This document shows, one piece after another, positions 1 through 11,893 of a DNA stretch of 64,000 nt (positions are counted from its first letter, which is position 1; each line of letters begins with the position of its first letter). The DNA comes from Syntrophus sp963665935. Its GTDB lineage: Bacteria; Desulfobacterota; Syntrophia; Syntrophales; Syntrophaceae. The stretch is from NCBI GenBank assembly GCA_963665935.1, contig OY762510.1, positions 868,001-932,000 of the forward strand. The letters run 5' to 3'. A program made the translations under genes and the position numbers. The notes under the pieces were generated by a model that saw only the letters and a list, made by a program, of their open reading frames with translations, searched no databases and was not told the DNA's origin.

Positions 1-2484
<2,484 letters not shown>

Positions 2485-2502
2485 AAAATTTCTTCTTTAT
2501 CC

Positions 2503-4038
2503 TTATTCCCATTCAATCGTGCTGGGCGGTTTAGAGCTGATGTCGTAAACGACCCGGTTGATCCCCCGGACCTCGTTGATGATCCGGTTGGCGATGCTCC
2601 CCAGCAGTTCATGGGGCAGCCGCGCCCAGTCCGCCGTCATGGCATCATCGCTGGTGACGGCCCGGATGGCCGCGATATTTTCGTAGGTCCGCTGATCCCC
2701 CATGATCCCAACACTTTTCAAGGGCAGCAGGACCACGAAGGACTGCCAGAGACGGCGATAGTAATCGGCGGCCTTGATCTCTTCCAGGAGGATGGCATCG
2801 GCCTTGCGCAGGAGGACCAGCCGTTTGGCCGTTACCTCGCCGATGATCCGGATTCCCAGGCCGGGACCGGGAAAGGGCTGCCGCCAGATCATGTCGTCGG
2901 AAAGTCCCAGCTCCTTGCCCAGGAGGCGCACTTCATCCTTGAAGAGGTGTTTCAGGGGCTCGACCAGCTTCAGCTTCATCCGCCGGGGAAGTCCGCCCAC
3001 ATTGTGGTGGGACTTGATCACGGCGCTGGGGCCGCCAAAGGCGGAGCGGGATTCAATGACGTCCGGGTAGAGGGTACCCTGGGCTAGAAAGTCCACGTTC
3101 TTGATCTTCCGGGCTTCGCTGTCGAAGACCTCGATAAAGACCCGTCCGATGATCTTGCGCTTCCGTTCCGGGTCTTCGACGCCCTTCAGGGCGGCAAGAA
3201 ACGGAGCCCGGGCCCGGGCAAAACGGATGTTCATGTGAAAATGCTCTTTGAACAGCGCAAGGACCTTTTCCGCTTCGTCCTGGCGCAGCAGGCCATTATC
3301 GACAAAGACGCTGGTCAACTGGTTGCCGATGGCCTGGTGGAGAAGCACCGCCGCCACGGAAGAGTCCACCCCCCCACTCAGCCCCAGCACGACGCGCCGG
3401 TCTCCCACTGTGGACCGGATCTCCTCCACGGAATTACGGACAAAGGACGCCATGGTCCAGCTTTTCCGGCAACTGCAGACGGGGAAGAGAAAGTTTTCCA
3501 GCATCTTTTTCCCTTCCGGGGTATGCACGACCTCGGGATGGAACTGGAGGCCATAAAAGCGCCGCTGCGGATCTTCAACGGCGGCAACCCGGGTATTGGC
3601 CGTTTCCGCGGTGATCTCAAATCCCGAAGGCAGTTGGTCAATCGTGTCCCCATGACTCATCCAGCAGCGGGTATCCTCGGCGACTTCCGAGAAGATTCCG
3701 CCCCTGTCCCGCCGGATCACATGGAGTTCAGCGAAACCGTACTCCCGCTTGGCCGACCGGATCACCTTGCCGCCCAGGCAATCCACCATGTACTGCAGCC
3801 CATAGCAGATGCCCAGGATGGGAATGCCCAGTTCAAAGATCCCCTTGTCCACCCGAGGACTGTTGGGTTCGTAAATGCTTGCCGGTCCTCCGGAGAGGAT
3901 AATCCCTTCCGGCTTCAACGCATTGATCGCCTCCAGGGCAATGTCCGGGGGTTCGATCTGGCAGTACACTTCCAGTTCCCGGACGCGACGGGCGATCAAC
4001 TGGTTGTATTGTGATCCGAAATCAATAATAAGAATCAT
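2503..4038 (-). CDS. guaA: GMP synthase (glutamine-hydrolysing)
   Basis: Converts XMP to GMP using glutamine, the last step of guanine nucleotide synthesis; cytosolic. The 511 aa are normal for the family. The N-terminal class I amidotransferase domain (about 1-190) has the nucleophile in GICYGLQ and the His/Glu motif in FHPEV. The ATP pyrophosphatase domain follows, with the PP-loop SGGVDSS at about 225, and the C-terminus is the family hallmark PPSTIEWE. It starts 18 bases after carA stops and ends 18 bases before carB. A purine gene between the two carbamoyl-phosphate synthase genes is an uncommon order; co-transcription would tie purine to pyrimidine supply. Confidence 0.97.
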   Translation of the reverse strand: MILIIDFGSQYNQLIARRVRELEVYCQIEPPDIALEAINALKPEGIILSGGPASIYEPNSPRVDKGIFELGIPILGICYGLQYMVDCLGGKVIRSAKREYGFAELHVIRRDRGGIFSEVAEDTRCWMSHGDTIDQLPSGFEITAETANTRVAAVEDPQRRFYGLQFHPEVVHTPEGKKMLENFLFPVCSCRKSWTMASFVRNSVEEIRSTVGDRRVVLGLSGGVDSSVAAVLLHQAIGNQLTSVFVDNGLLRQDEAEKVLALFKEHFHMNIRFARARAPFLAALKGVEDPERKRKIIGRVFIEVFDSEARKIKNVDFLAQGTLYPDVIESRSAFGGPSAVIKSHHNVGGLPRRMKLKLVEPLKHLFKDEVRLLGKELGLSDDMIWRQPFPGPGLGIRIIGEVTAKRLVLLRKADAILLEEIKAADYYRRLWQSFVVLLPLKSVGIMGDQRTYENIAAIRAVTSDDAMTADWARLPHELLGSIANRIINEVRGINRVVYDISSKPPSTIEWE

Positions 4039-4055
4039 GATTTGCCTCGCAGAAT

Positions 4056-5219
4056 TCAGGAAGGGTTCCGCTGCGCGCGTCTCTTCTCTGAGGACATGAC
4101 TTCAATAAAGGAGTTAAAAAGATAGGACGCATCCTGCGGACCCGGCGCCGCCTCGGGATGATACTGGACACTGAAAGCCCGGAGGGACGGGTAGGCAATC
4201 CCCTCCGAGGTTCCGTCGTTCAGGTTTTCATGGGTCTTTTCCAGATCGGAGGGCAGGGATTCCGGCGAGACGACAAACCCGTGATTCTGGGATGTGATCT
4301 CCACCCGTCCCGTCCGGCTCTGCCGAACCGGTTGATTGATCCCGTGATGACCGAACTTCAGTTTCTCGGTACGGCCGCCCACGGCCTGTCCCAGAATCTG
4401 ATGCCCCAGGCAGATGCCGAAGATGGGCAGTTTGCCCAGCAATTCCCGGACGGTAGCCACAAGATAAGGCAAGGCGGCCGGATCGCCCGGTCCATTGGAC
4501 AGGAGCACCCCGTCGGGAGCCCAGGACAGGATCTCTGCAGACGACGTTCCGGCAGGCACAACGATTACCTCGCAGCCGCCTTCTTCCAGGCAGCGCAGGA
4601 TGTTGTATTTGACCCCGCAATCCAGCACAACCACCCGCGGATGTTCATCTTTTGCCGGTATCGAGCCCGGATCTGCCTTCGTAACATTCCCCTGGACCCA
4701 GCGGTAAGGTTCCAGGCAGGTGACGGTCCGGACCAGGTCCTGCCCGACAAGTCCCGGATAGGCCCGCACTTTCTGCAGCAGGACCTCGACATCAGAAGTC
4801 TCCGTGGTCAATACGCCGCGCATCGCCCCGTAAACACGCAATCGCCGCGTCAGGGCGCGGCAGTCCAGCCCTTCAACGCCCAGCTTGCCCTGGGATTCCA
4901 GAAAGGACTTCAGGGTCTGCCGGGATTGCCAGTTGCTGGGAAAATCCGAATACTCCCGGACGATGAACCCTTCCAGGTAGATTCCGGCGGATTCCATATC
5001 CTCGGGATTGATCCCGTAATTGCCGATCAAGGGATAGGTCATCGTGACGATCTGCCCCTTGTAGGACGGATCGGTCAGGATTTCCTGATAACCCGTCATT
5101 CCCGTATTAAAGACGACTTCCCCCAGGACTTCGCCACTTCCTGCAAAGGCCTCCCCCCGGAAGACGCTGCCATCTTCCAGAACCAGAAGGGCCGTTTTCT
5201 GCTTTCGCAACAGGGTCAC
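4056..5219 (-). CDS. carA: Carbamoyl-phosphate synthase small subunit
   Basis: Glutaminase subunit that feeds ammonia to CarB. The 387 aa include the N-terminal CPSase domain with FNTGMTGYQEILTDPSY and a C-terminal class I amidotransferase domain with the nucleophile in GICLGHQILGQAVGG and the His/Glu pair in QYHPEAAPGP. The start is a GTG at 5219, preceded by GGGGAG nine bases upstream; no better ATG is available before the conserved LVLEDGSVFRGEAF. First gene of carA-guaA-carB. Confidence 0.97.
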   Translation of the reverse strand: MTLLRKQKTALLVLEDGSVFRGEAFAGSGEVLGEVVFNTGMTGYQEILTDPSYKGQIVTMTYPLIGNYGINPEDMESAGIYLEGFIVREYSDFPSNWQSRQTLKSFLESQGKLGVEGLDCRALTRRLRVYGAMRGVLTTETSDVEVLLQKVRAYPGLVGQDLVRTVTCLEPYRWVQGNVTKADPGSIPAKDEHPRVVVLDCGVKYNILRCLEEGGCEVIVVPAGTSSAEILSWAPDGVLLSNGPGDPAALPYLVATVRELLGKLPIFGICLGHQILGQAVGGRTEKLKFGHHGINQPVRQSRTGRVEITSQNHGFVVSPESLPSDLEKTHENLNDGTSEGIAYPSLRAFSVQYHPEAAPGPQDASYLFNSFIEVMSSEKRRAQRNPS

Positions 5220-5450
5220 TCAATTTCTCCCCAATGATCCGATCGCCTCTGTCCTTCCAGCAGGAAGGGCGGGACGGATTTCCTTTAGCATCGTTTTCAC
5301 CGCCGACCGCAGACCGGTGGCGATAACTGCATGCCAGCTATTAAATAATTGAAATAATTAAATAATAAATAACTACACACCGCCTCTTATATCAGCACCC
5401 AACAGGATAATGCAACACCCTAAATTGAAGGAAAGCCATTTTTATTGACA
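5220..5450. other. Upstream region of carA
   Basis: Very AT-rich stretch around 5340-5385, made mainly of TTAAATAA-like repeats, directly upstream of the carA operon and therefore the likely promoter zone. No clear -35/-10 pair, PyrR site or riboswitch was found. Confidence 0.35.
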
Positions 5451-5565
5451 TCAAAGCATGGGCAGATAGCGATCAATTTCATACCGGCTCACATGGGTGC
5501 GGAATCGATCCCATTCCAGCTTCCTGTTTTCCACGAATTTCTCGAAGATATGGTCTCCCAAAACT
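5451..5565 (-). pseudogene. glnA: 3' remnant of a glutamine synthetase gene
   Basis: Reading leftwards from about 5565 to the TGA at 5451-5453, the frame gives about 37 residues that match the extreme C-terminus of type I glutamine synthetase: GDHIFEKFVENRKLEWDRF followed by RTHVSRYEIDRYLPML. Upstream of this the similarity stops and no start or other conserved glutamine synthetase motif is found before the nifA-like gene. It is therefore a scrap left by deletion of glnA. Its proximity to a NifA-type regulator is consistent with a former nitrogen-control locus. The rest of the gap to 5814 is AT-rich and shows nothing else recognisable. Confidence 0.7.
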
Positions 5566-5814
5566 CAAGGAACATACCTCCAATCGCAGCTCAAAGCGCG
5601 CCCTGCATGAGCTTAATTGTATGAGGCAGGCTGGAAAAGGCCAAAAGCGTGCCATAGGCATTAAGGGCTGGAAACTCTGAATAGCGACAGTGAACTTTGC
5701 CTGCAAGAAAAGAAAATCAGAAATAAATAAGAACAAAATTGTAAATAAAATTTTTAGTGGAACAAATTTGTACTAAAATTCGGGGCAGTCCCGCATTTCC
5801 GTATTCCCTGGAAA

Positions 5815-7356
5815 TTATCCACTGCCAGGGGAAGATCCCGCATGTTTCGGATTGAACCGCCGGGGATCGATTCCGAGTTTCTGGATCTTATATTGAATGA
5901 TCCGCTTCGTCGTCCCAAGGATCCGGGCGGCCTGGCTCTGATTTCCCCGGCTTTCCTTCAGGGCGTCCACAATCATCCCCCTTTCCTGGGCTTCAACCAT
6001 GGCATTGAGTTTGCCCGATTCTTTCCTTTCTCCATCCCGGTTCCGAGTCTGGAGCGAGGGGGGCAGGTGAATCGTTTCAATGGAATTGCCCGTTGCCAGG
6101 AGTACCGCCCGTTCGATGCAATTTTCCAGTTCCCGGACATTCCCAGGCCAGGAATGGCTTAAAAAGGCTTCCAGGACGACATTGGAAATGCGCTTGATGG
6201 ATTTTCCCATTTCTTTATTGTATTTCAGGACAAAGTGGTCCGCGAGGAGGATGATGTCACTCCCCCGCTCTCTAAGAGGCGGAAGGTAAAGGGGAAAGAC
6301 ATTCAGCCGGTAATAGAGATCGGCGCGGAATTGACCCGACGCCACATCCTGCTCCAGGTTCCGATTGGTGGCGGCGACAATGCGGACATCCGCGGAAATG
6401 ATCCGGGACCCGCCTAAAGGTTGAAACTTCTTCTCCTGAATGACCCGGAGCAGCTTTGCCTGTGCCGCTGCGGACAGTTCGCCGACCTCATCAAGAAAAA
6501 TGGTGCCGCCGTGGGCCTCCTCAAAACGACCTCGGCGGGTGTGGAGAGCCCCCGTAAAAGCCCCCTTTTCGTGACCGAAAAGCTCGCTTTCGATGAGCGT
6601 ATCCGGCATGGCGGCGCAATTGACCTGGATCAGCGGTCCCTTGCGGCGCGGACTGCGGTTATGGATCGCACGGGCAACCAGCTCTTTCCCGGTTCCCGTT
6701 TCCCCATTGATTAACACGTTCGTGTTGGAATCAGCCACCTGGGCAATCAGGCCGAAGACTTCCTGCATGACCTTGGAATGGCCGATGATCTCGGAACTGG
6801 GGATGGTCGAGCGCCCCAGCATATCCCGGAGACGGCGGTTATCCTCTTCCAGGGCGCGGATGTGCACACTCTTGGCGATGAGCTCGGCAATGGAGGAAAG
6901 CATGGCCAGTTCCCGATCGAGTTCCTCCACCTGGCGGGCGGCTTTATCCGCGGACAGCACCCCCACAACCCGGGAATCATAGATGATCGGCACGCAGAGA
7001 AAAGACAGTTCCGAACGATTAATGAAGCGCCGCGCCCCGGTCCGGTCGAGAAAGTGCGCCTCCTTTCCGAGATTGGCTACGGCCATCGGACGGCCCGTCT
7101 GGGCCACCTTGCCGGTAATGCCTTCTCCCGGTGCGTAAGAAACCTCCATCCCCTGAATATCAACCCCATGGGCCACATCCAGCCAGACTTCACCCGTTTC
7201 GCGATCCAGCAGAGAGATCATCCCCCGCTGCATTCCAACCCGTTGATTCATTACTTGAAGAACCTTCTCCAGGTGATCCCGCAATTCCCCCGGCTGGGCA
7301 AGGGTTCTGGCAATGGCATGCAGTGCTGCCAGTTCTTCATAATTATGAATGCTCAA
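5815..7356 (-). CDS. nifA: NifA-like sigma-54-dependent transcriptional activator
   Basis: Activates sigma-54 promoters, probably nitrogen fixation genes. The 513 aa show an N-terminal GAF domain (about 15-165), an AAA+ domain with Walker A GETGTGKE, the sigma-54 contact loop GAFTGA and Walker B GGTIFLDEVGEL (about 190-425), and a Fis-type helix-turn-helix at the end (SQAARILGTTKRIIQYKIQK). The GAF-AAA-Fis order with no receiver domain and this C-terminus are typical of NifA. The only nif-type gene seen nearby is the nifB-like gene at 56.7 kb, so the target genes are unknown. Short AT-rich palindromes occur on both sides of the gene. Confidence 0.8.
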   Translation of the reverse strand: MSIHNYEELAALHAIARTLAQPGELRDHLEKVLQVMNQRVGMQRGMISLLDRETGEVWLDVAHGVDIQGMEVSYAPGEGITGKVAQTGRPMAVANLGKEAHFLDRTGARRFINRSELSFLCVPIIYDSRVVGVLSADKAARQVEELDRELAMLSSIAELIAKSVHIRALEEDNRRLRDMLGRSTIPSSEIIGHSKVMQEVFGLIAQVADSNTNVLINGETGTGKELVARAIHNRSPRRKGPLIQVNCAAMPDTLIESELFGHEKGAFTGALHTRRGRFEEAHGGTIFLDEVGELSAAAQAKLLRVIQEKKFQPLGGSRIISADVRIVAATNRNLEQDVASGQFRADLYYRLNVFPLYLPPLRERGSDIILLADHFVLKYNKEMGKSIKRISNVVLEAFLSHSWPGNVRELENCIERAVLLATGNSIETIHLPPSLQTRNRDGERKESGKLNAMVEAQERGMIVDALKESRGNQSQAARILGTTKRIIQYKIQKLGIDPRRFNPKHAGSSPGSG

Positions 7357-7678
7357 TTCCTAACCACCTTCATCAGAATCATTTCAAGATACATTGGAAC
7401 ATTTTTGTAACAAAATTTCGAGGCATCCGCAAGCTTTTTCCCAGGAATTTTTGTAAGGAACATTTTTGTCCTGTATTATCCGGGATACATGGTTTAATAT
7501 TGCCAATATAATCAGGAAGATAAAGAAGAAGAGGCCTTCCACCCCAGAACAACTTCGGCGCACAAACCACGTTTTTCAAGGAATATAACGCAATTATGAA
7601 GCCAAAGTGATTGCCGGGAAAAAGAATTTAACTCCGAAGACCATTCCGGAAACGATTGGTACAGAATTGATCGATTCA
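7357..7678. promoter_or_regulatory. Gap between mnmG and nifA with an AT-rich palindrome
   Basis: Serves as the upstream region of the leftward nifA-like gene. It holds the palindrome TTTTGTAACAAAA at 7403-7415. A further ACAAATTTGT palindrome lies at 5762-5771 beyond the other end of the gene; both are followed by similar AAAATT-CG-GGCA text. These could be operators but this is weak. No gene is seen in the gap. Confidence 0.3.
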
Positions 7679-9595
7679 TCAAGATTGGGTAGGGGCAGGA
7701 GATTGCCCTCCCCTCTCCTGCTCCCATTTTTTGATCATGATCAGAACCGCAGCCAGAGCAGCCTGGGTCATCCCGGATATGCGCCGGGCCTGTCCCAGCG
7801 TTTCCGGTGCCACTCGAGACAGTTTCATTTTCAATTCGTTGGACAACCCCGGGATGGCCGAATAATCGAATCCAGGGGGGATCCTCCGGTTCTCCAAAGC
7901 CTTCATCCGGATAACGGCCTCCCGCTGACGGGATATATATCCTTCGTATTTCGCTTCGATTTCGATCTGCTTCCGGACATTCCGGTCGGAGCAGGCGGCC
8001 AGGTCCTCGGGAAAATCGGGCAGGTCAGAAAAAAGGGCCAGATCTTCCCAGGAGAAGTCTGTCCGTTTGAGAAGCTGAAAAAGGGAAAGGGGATTTTTGA
8101 TCGCTGGGCTTCCTTTTTGCTCCAGCTTCGAATTCACGTCCGCGCCGGGATAAATCCGCAGCGAAGAAAGCCGTTTGATTCCTTCCGAAATCTGTTGGAT
8201 TCGATCAGAAATCTGTTCATGAAGTTCAGGAGGAATCAAGCCCAGTTCGAACCCTCGGGGGGTCAGCCGAAGGGCGGCATTGTCCTCCCGGAGGATCAAC
8301 CGGTACTCCGCCCGGGAGGTAAACATCCGGTAAGGTTCATCCACCCCCTGGGTTACGAGGTCATCGACCATGACGCCCATATAGGCTTCCGAGCGGTCCA
8401 GGACGAAGGGCGGACGGCCCTGCACCGCCAGAGCGGCATTGATGCCCGCCCACATCCCTTGAGCCGCGGCTTCCTCATATCCCGAAGTGCCGTTGATCTG
8501 ACCGGCCAGGTAAAGCCCCCGGAGAATTTTTGTTTCCAGGGTATGCTGCAGTTGGGTCGGCTGAACGAAATCGTATTCAATGGCATAGGCCGCCCGCAGG
8601 ATTTCCGCCTCTTCCAGCCCCGGTACACTGTGGACGATCTTCTCCTGAAGCTCCAGGGGAAGGCTGTTCCCCAGGCCCTTTGCGTAAACTTCCTCCGTGT
8701 CCAGCCCTTCCAGCTCCATCACCACCGGGTGGCGCTGCCGGTCGGCGAACCGCATCACCTTGTCCTCCAGGGAGGGACAGTAACGGGCGCCGATCCCCTT
8801 GATGATTCCGCCATAAAGGGGGGAGAGGCGGATGTTGTCCCGGATCAGGCAGTGGGTTTCCGCGGTGGTATAGCCGAAATAGGAGGGGAGGCGTTCCTCC
8901 CGCAGATGGTGTGTCGAGAGGGAAAAGGGTTCGAAGGCGGGATCGCTGTCCTGCCGCTCCAGGCGGGAGAAGTCGATCGTCGCAGCCTTCAGCCGCGGCG
9001 GGGTGCCGGTCTTCATCCGCCCCATTTCAAAGCCCAGCTCGGAAAGATTCCGGGCAAGGGGAAGAGAAGCCATCTCTCCTGCCCTGCCCGCCGAATAATG
9101 GGCCATCCCGATGTGGATCAATCCATTGAGAAAGGTCCCCGTGGTGATGACCACCGCCTTCGCCCCGTAGAAAACGCCGGTCTGATCTTCCACGCCGACG
9201 ACCTTTCCGTCCTCGACAAGAAGACGGTCAACCAGGGCTTGAAAAAGATGGAGCCGCGGCTGCCGCTCCACCACGGATTTCATGGTCAACCGGTAAAGCT
9301 GCTTGTCGCACTGGACCCTGGAAGACTGGACGGCCGGTCCCTTGGAGGCGTTGAGGATGCGGAAGTGGACGGCGGTTTTATCCGCCACCCGGCCCATTTC
9401 GCCGCCCAGGGCGTCGATTTCCTTGACGAGCTGTCCTTTGGCCAGACCGCCGATGGCGGGATTGCACGACATCAGCGCAATCGAATCGAGATTGATATTG
9501 AAAAGGAGGGTATCGCAGCCCATCCGGGAGGCAGCCAGCGCGGCCTCACAGCCTGCATGGCCTCCTCCGACGACGATCACATCATATTGTTTCAT
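7679..9595 (-). CDS. mnmG: tRNA uridine-5-carboxymethylaminomethyl modification enzyme MnmG
   Basis: FAD-dependent enzyme that, with MnmE, modifies U34 of certain tRNAs (also called GidA). The 638 aa are typical. The N-terminal FAD-binding motif is VVGGGHAGCEAALAASRMG, followed by NPAIGGLAKGQLVKEIDALGG, and the C-terminal helical domain has IPPGFDYSAIPGLS. MnmE is not in this window. Starts with ATG at 9595; a divergent radical SAM gene begins at 9709, so the 113-base gap must hold both promoters. Confidence 0.96.
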   Translation of the reverse strand: MKQYDVIVVGGGHAGCEAALAASRMGCDTLLFNINLDSIALMSCNPAIGGLAKGQLVKEIDALGGEMGRVADKTAVHFRILNASKGPAVQSSRVQCDKQLYRLTMKSVVERQPRLHLFQALVDRLLVEDGKVVGVEDQTGVFYGAKAVVITTGTFLNGLIHIGMAHYSAGRAGEMASLPLARNLSELGFEMGRMKTGTPPRLKAATIDFSRLERQDSDPAFEPFSLSTHHLREERLPSYFGYTTAETHCLIRDNIRLSPLYGGIIKGIGARYCPSLEDKVMRFADRQRHPVVMELEGLDTEEVYAKGLGNSLPLELQEKIVHSVPGLEEAEILRAAYAIEYDFVQPTQLQHTLETKILRGLYLAGQINGTSGYEEAAAQGMWAGINAALAVQGRPPFVLDRSEAYMGVMVDDLVTQGVDEPYRMFTSRAEYRLILREDNAALRLTPRGFELGLIPPELHEQISDRIQQISEGIKRLSSLRIYPGADVNSKLEQKGSPAIKNPLSLFQLLKRTDFSWEDLALFSDLPDFPEDLAACSDRNVRKQIEIEAKYEGYISRQREAVIRMKALENRRIPPGFDYSAIPGLSNELKMKLSRVAPETLGQARRISGMTQAALAAVLIMIKKWEQERGGQSPAPTQS

Positions 9596-9708
9596 TCTGC
9601 CTCTTTCCGGTAATGTTGAGCAACTCTTCCTTTTAATTATCCCCCCTTGAAAAGGGGAGGCCTATGATAGTATAAAGCGGAAAAAATACAAGAGGGAGAC
9701 CGACTTTC

Positions 9709-10653
9709 GTGTCCTCATCAGACTCAGGGAACCGTTCCAAACGCTATACGGATTTAAAGACCTACTGGCGAAACCGCTTCGGCTGCACGGTGTATAAACT
9801 TCCCGTCGATGCCGGCTTCACCTGCCCGAACCGGGACGGTTCGCGGGGGACAGGGGGGTGCATCTATTGCGACGGCCGGGGATCACGCCTCCGCCAGGAA
9901 GGGACGCTGCCCTCCGTCAGCGAACAGATCCGTCGAGGCAGGGACTTCTATCGAAACCGCAAAGGCGCAAGGAAGTTTATCGCCTATTTCCAGACCTTCA
10001 CCAATACTTACGCCCCGTGCGACCAATTACGAATCCTCTATGACGAGGCCCTGGCCCAGGAAGACGTCATCGGCCTTTCAGTGGGAACCCGTCCCGATTG
10101 CGTGCCCGATGATGTCCTGGATCTCTTGAAGGGTTATGCCCGGAATCGTCATGTCTGGCTGGAATTCGGGCTGCAGTCGATTTCCGATGGAACGCTGCTG
10201 CGGATCAACCGGGGGCATACGGCGGCGGATTTTTTTGATGCCGTAAGGCGGGCGACCGATGACAACCTTCTGATCTGTACCCACATCATCGCCGGACTGC
10301 CCGGCGAAAGTCCCGAAGATGTCATGGAAACCGCAAGGACCCTGGCCTCGCTGCCGATTGCGGGAATCAAGATTCATTCCCTGCTGGCTCTGGAGGGCAC
10401 GGCTCTCGGGGAGGCGTATCAAAAAGGAGGGATGCCCCTCTGGACCCAGGAAACGTACGTCCGGACGGTCTGCGATGTCCTGGAAATCCTGCCACCGGAC
10501 ATGGTGATCCAGAGACTGACGGCCGATGGCTACGCGGATATCTTCCTGGCCCCGGCATGGGCCACCAACAAGATGCGGATTCTCAACGCTATCGATCAGG
10601 AGATGGAGCGTCGGGATGCCCGGCAGGGGTGCCGTTACCGGGCCGAAAAATAG
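9709..10653 (+). CDS. TIGR01212-family radical SAM protein (YhcC-like)
   Basis: Radical SAM protein of unknown reaction, 314 aa. The cluster-binding motif is the family-specific spaced form CPNRDGSRGTGGCIYC near residue 40, rather than the standard CxxxCxxC. Later conserved text includes VGTRPDC and WLEFGLQS, typical of the YhcC/YtqA group (Elp3-like barrel). The start is a GTG at 9709 with GAGGGAG about ten bases upstream. It stands alone, divergent from mnmG, and ends in a strong hairpin. Confidence 0.88.
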   Translation: MSSSDSGNRSKRYTDLKTYWRNRFGCTVYKLPVDAGFTCPNRDGSRGTGGCIYCDGRGSRLRQEGTLPSVSEQIRRGRDFYRNRKGARKFIAYFQTFTNTYAPCDQLRILYDEALAQEDVIGLSVGTRPDCVPDDVLDLLKGYARNRHVWLEFGLQSISDGTLLRINRGHTAADFFDAVRRATDDNLLICTHIIAGLPGESPEDVMETARTLASLPIAGIKIHSLLALEGTALGEAYQKGGMPLWTQETYVRTVCDVLEILPPDMVIQRLTADGYADIFLAPAWATNKMRILNAIDQEMERRDARQGCRYRAEK

Positions 10654-10699
10654 AAACCTCCGCATTCCCCTCGGAGAGGGAAATCTGCGGAGGTTTTGA
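10654..10699. terminator. Bidirectional terminator hairpin
   Basis: Perfect 11-bp stem AAACCTCCGCA (10654-10664) with TGCGGAGGTTT (10686-10696), extended inward by TTCCC/GGGAA. It sits between the convergent radical SAM gene and M24 peptidase gene, with T-runs on both strands. Confidence 0.8.
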
Positions 10700-10711
10700 A
10701 ATACTTCAAGA

Positions 10712-11887
10712 TCAATCCACCACCATAAACGTTTCGTCGATATCCGACAGAACACGGTAGCGCCCCTTTTCCATCAGAACCGTATTTTCGATGCCGCAGC
10801 AACCCTGCCGCGGGAAGACCATCTTGGGTTCGATCGCAAAGGTCATCCCCTCTTCAATGGGGTAATCCATCTTCGTGGCGATAAAGGGCGGCTCGGAAAG
10901 CTCGATGCCGATTCCGTGGGCCAGAAAATTGACCTTGTGGGGGACATACCCCAGGTAGTTGTCTCCGAATCCCAGCTTCTCGGCCAGATCAACGGAGTAC
11001 TGGAACAGTTCGGCGCAGGTCGCGCCCTCCAGGGCCTTGTCCAGCACCCGGTAGTGGATCTCCCGGCAGGCATCATAGGCTTTGGCGAAAAGCTCCGGGA
11101 TGGAACCGATGGCGAACATCCGGGTTTCATCAACCTGGTAGCCGTGATAACAGATGCCGAAATCGATCATGATCTGTTCGCCCCGGCGGATTTTCTTGCG
11201 GCTCGCCCCCACGGGAAAGGCCGGCGACATCCCCAAACCTCCCATGGGAGAATTCATCTGACTGACGACGCTTCCCACTTTTCCGCTCAGGATATGCCAG
11301 CTGTAGGCCTCGAAATTCTGGGAGCGTACGCGCAGCAGCCCTTCATGACCGAGGGTTTTCGCATAGGCTTCCAGAATCCCGCCGAGTTCGATTTCCATCA
11401 TGCCTTCCCGAAGCACTTCGGGGATTTTTTCATAGACTTTCTTCGCAATCACTGCCGCCTTTTCCATCAACGAGATTTCAAAGGGGCTTTTGATTTTCCG
11501 TAGATCGTTGATGAGGGGTGAGATGTCTGTTATTTCCACATCGCCCAGGACCTTCTGAAAGCCCGTCACAAAGTTGTAGGGCAGGACATCGAGCTGAAAG
11601 CCAACCCGGCGGGGCTTGCCGATGTAGTCCTTCACGGTCTTCAGCGAGCGGATGGGGATCACTTGGGAAAGGGGCGATTCCCGCCGGGCCCGGCGTATTT
11701 CCCGGCGAACGAAGAGCGTGGGCTCTCCTTCCAGCGGCACATAGAGAATCGCATCCTGCATGGTGCCGGCGAGGTAATAATAGTCGATCTTGTAATGAAA
11801 GAAGGCCCCATCCAGTGAGGCCTTCTCCATTAACGCCTTTAATCTCGCCGTCCGGCTTTCAGTTTCTTCTTTCGGCGTGTAGATCAT
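10712..11887 (-). CDS. M24-family metallopeptidase (Xaa-Pro aminopeptidase-like)
   Basis: Predicted cytosolic dinuclear-metal peptidase acting on X-Pro bonds; 391 aa. An N-terminal creatinase-like domain (about 1-150) is followed by the pita-bread domain. Metal ligands expected for M24 are present: Asp in IMIDFGICYHG, Asp in YQVDETRMFA, His in AHGIGIELSEPP, Glu in FAIEPKM and Glu in GIENTVL. The start at 11887 is only six bases after the bamR stop, so it is probably translated from the same message as bamR. A direct role in aromatic degradation is not obvious. Confidence 0.88.
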   Translation of the reverse strand: MIYTPKEETESRTARLKALMEKASLDGAFFHYKIDYYYLAGTMQDAILYVPLEGEPTLFVRREIRRARRESPLSQVIPIRSLKTVKDYIGKPRRVGFQLDVLPYNFVTGFQKVLGDVEITDISPLINDLRKIKSPFEISLMEKAAVIAKKVYEKIPEVLREGMMEIELGGILEAYAKTLGHEGLLRVRSQNFEAYSWHILSGKVGSVVSQMNSPMGGLGMSPAFPVGASRKKIRRGEQIMIDFGICYHGYQVDETRMFAIGSIPELFAKAYDACREIHYRVLDKALEGATCAELFQYSVDLAEKLGFGDNYLGYVPHKVNFLAHGIGIELSEPPFIATKMDYPIEEGMTFAIEPKMVFPRQGCCGIENTVLMEKGRYRVLSDIDETFMVVD

Positions 11888-11893
11888 GAGTCG

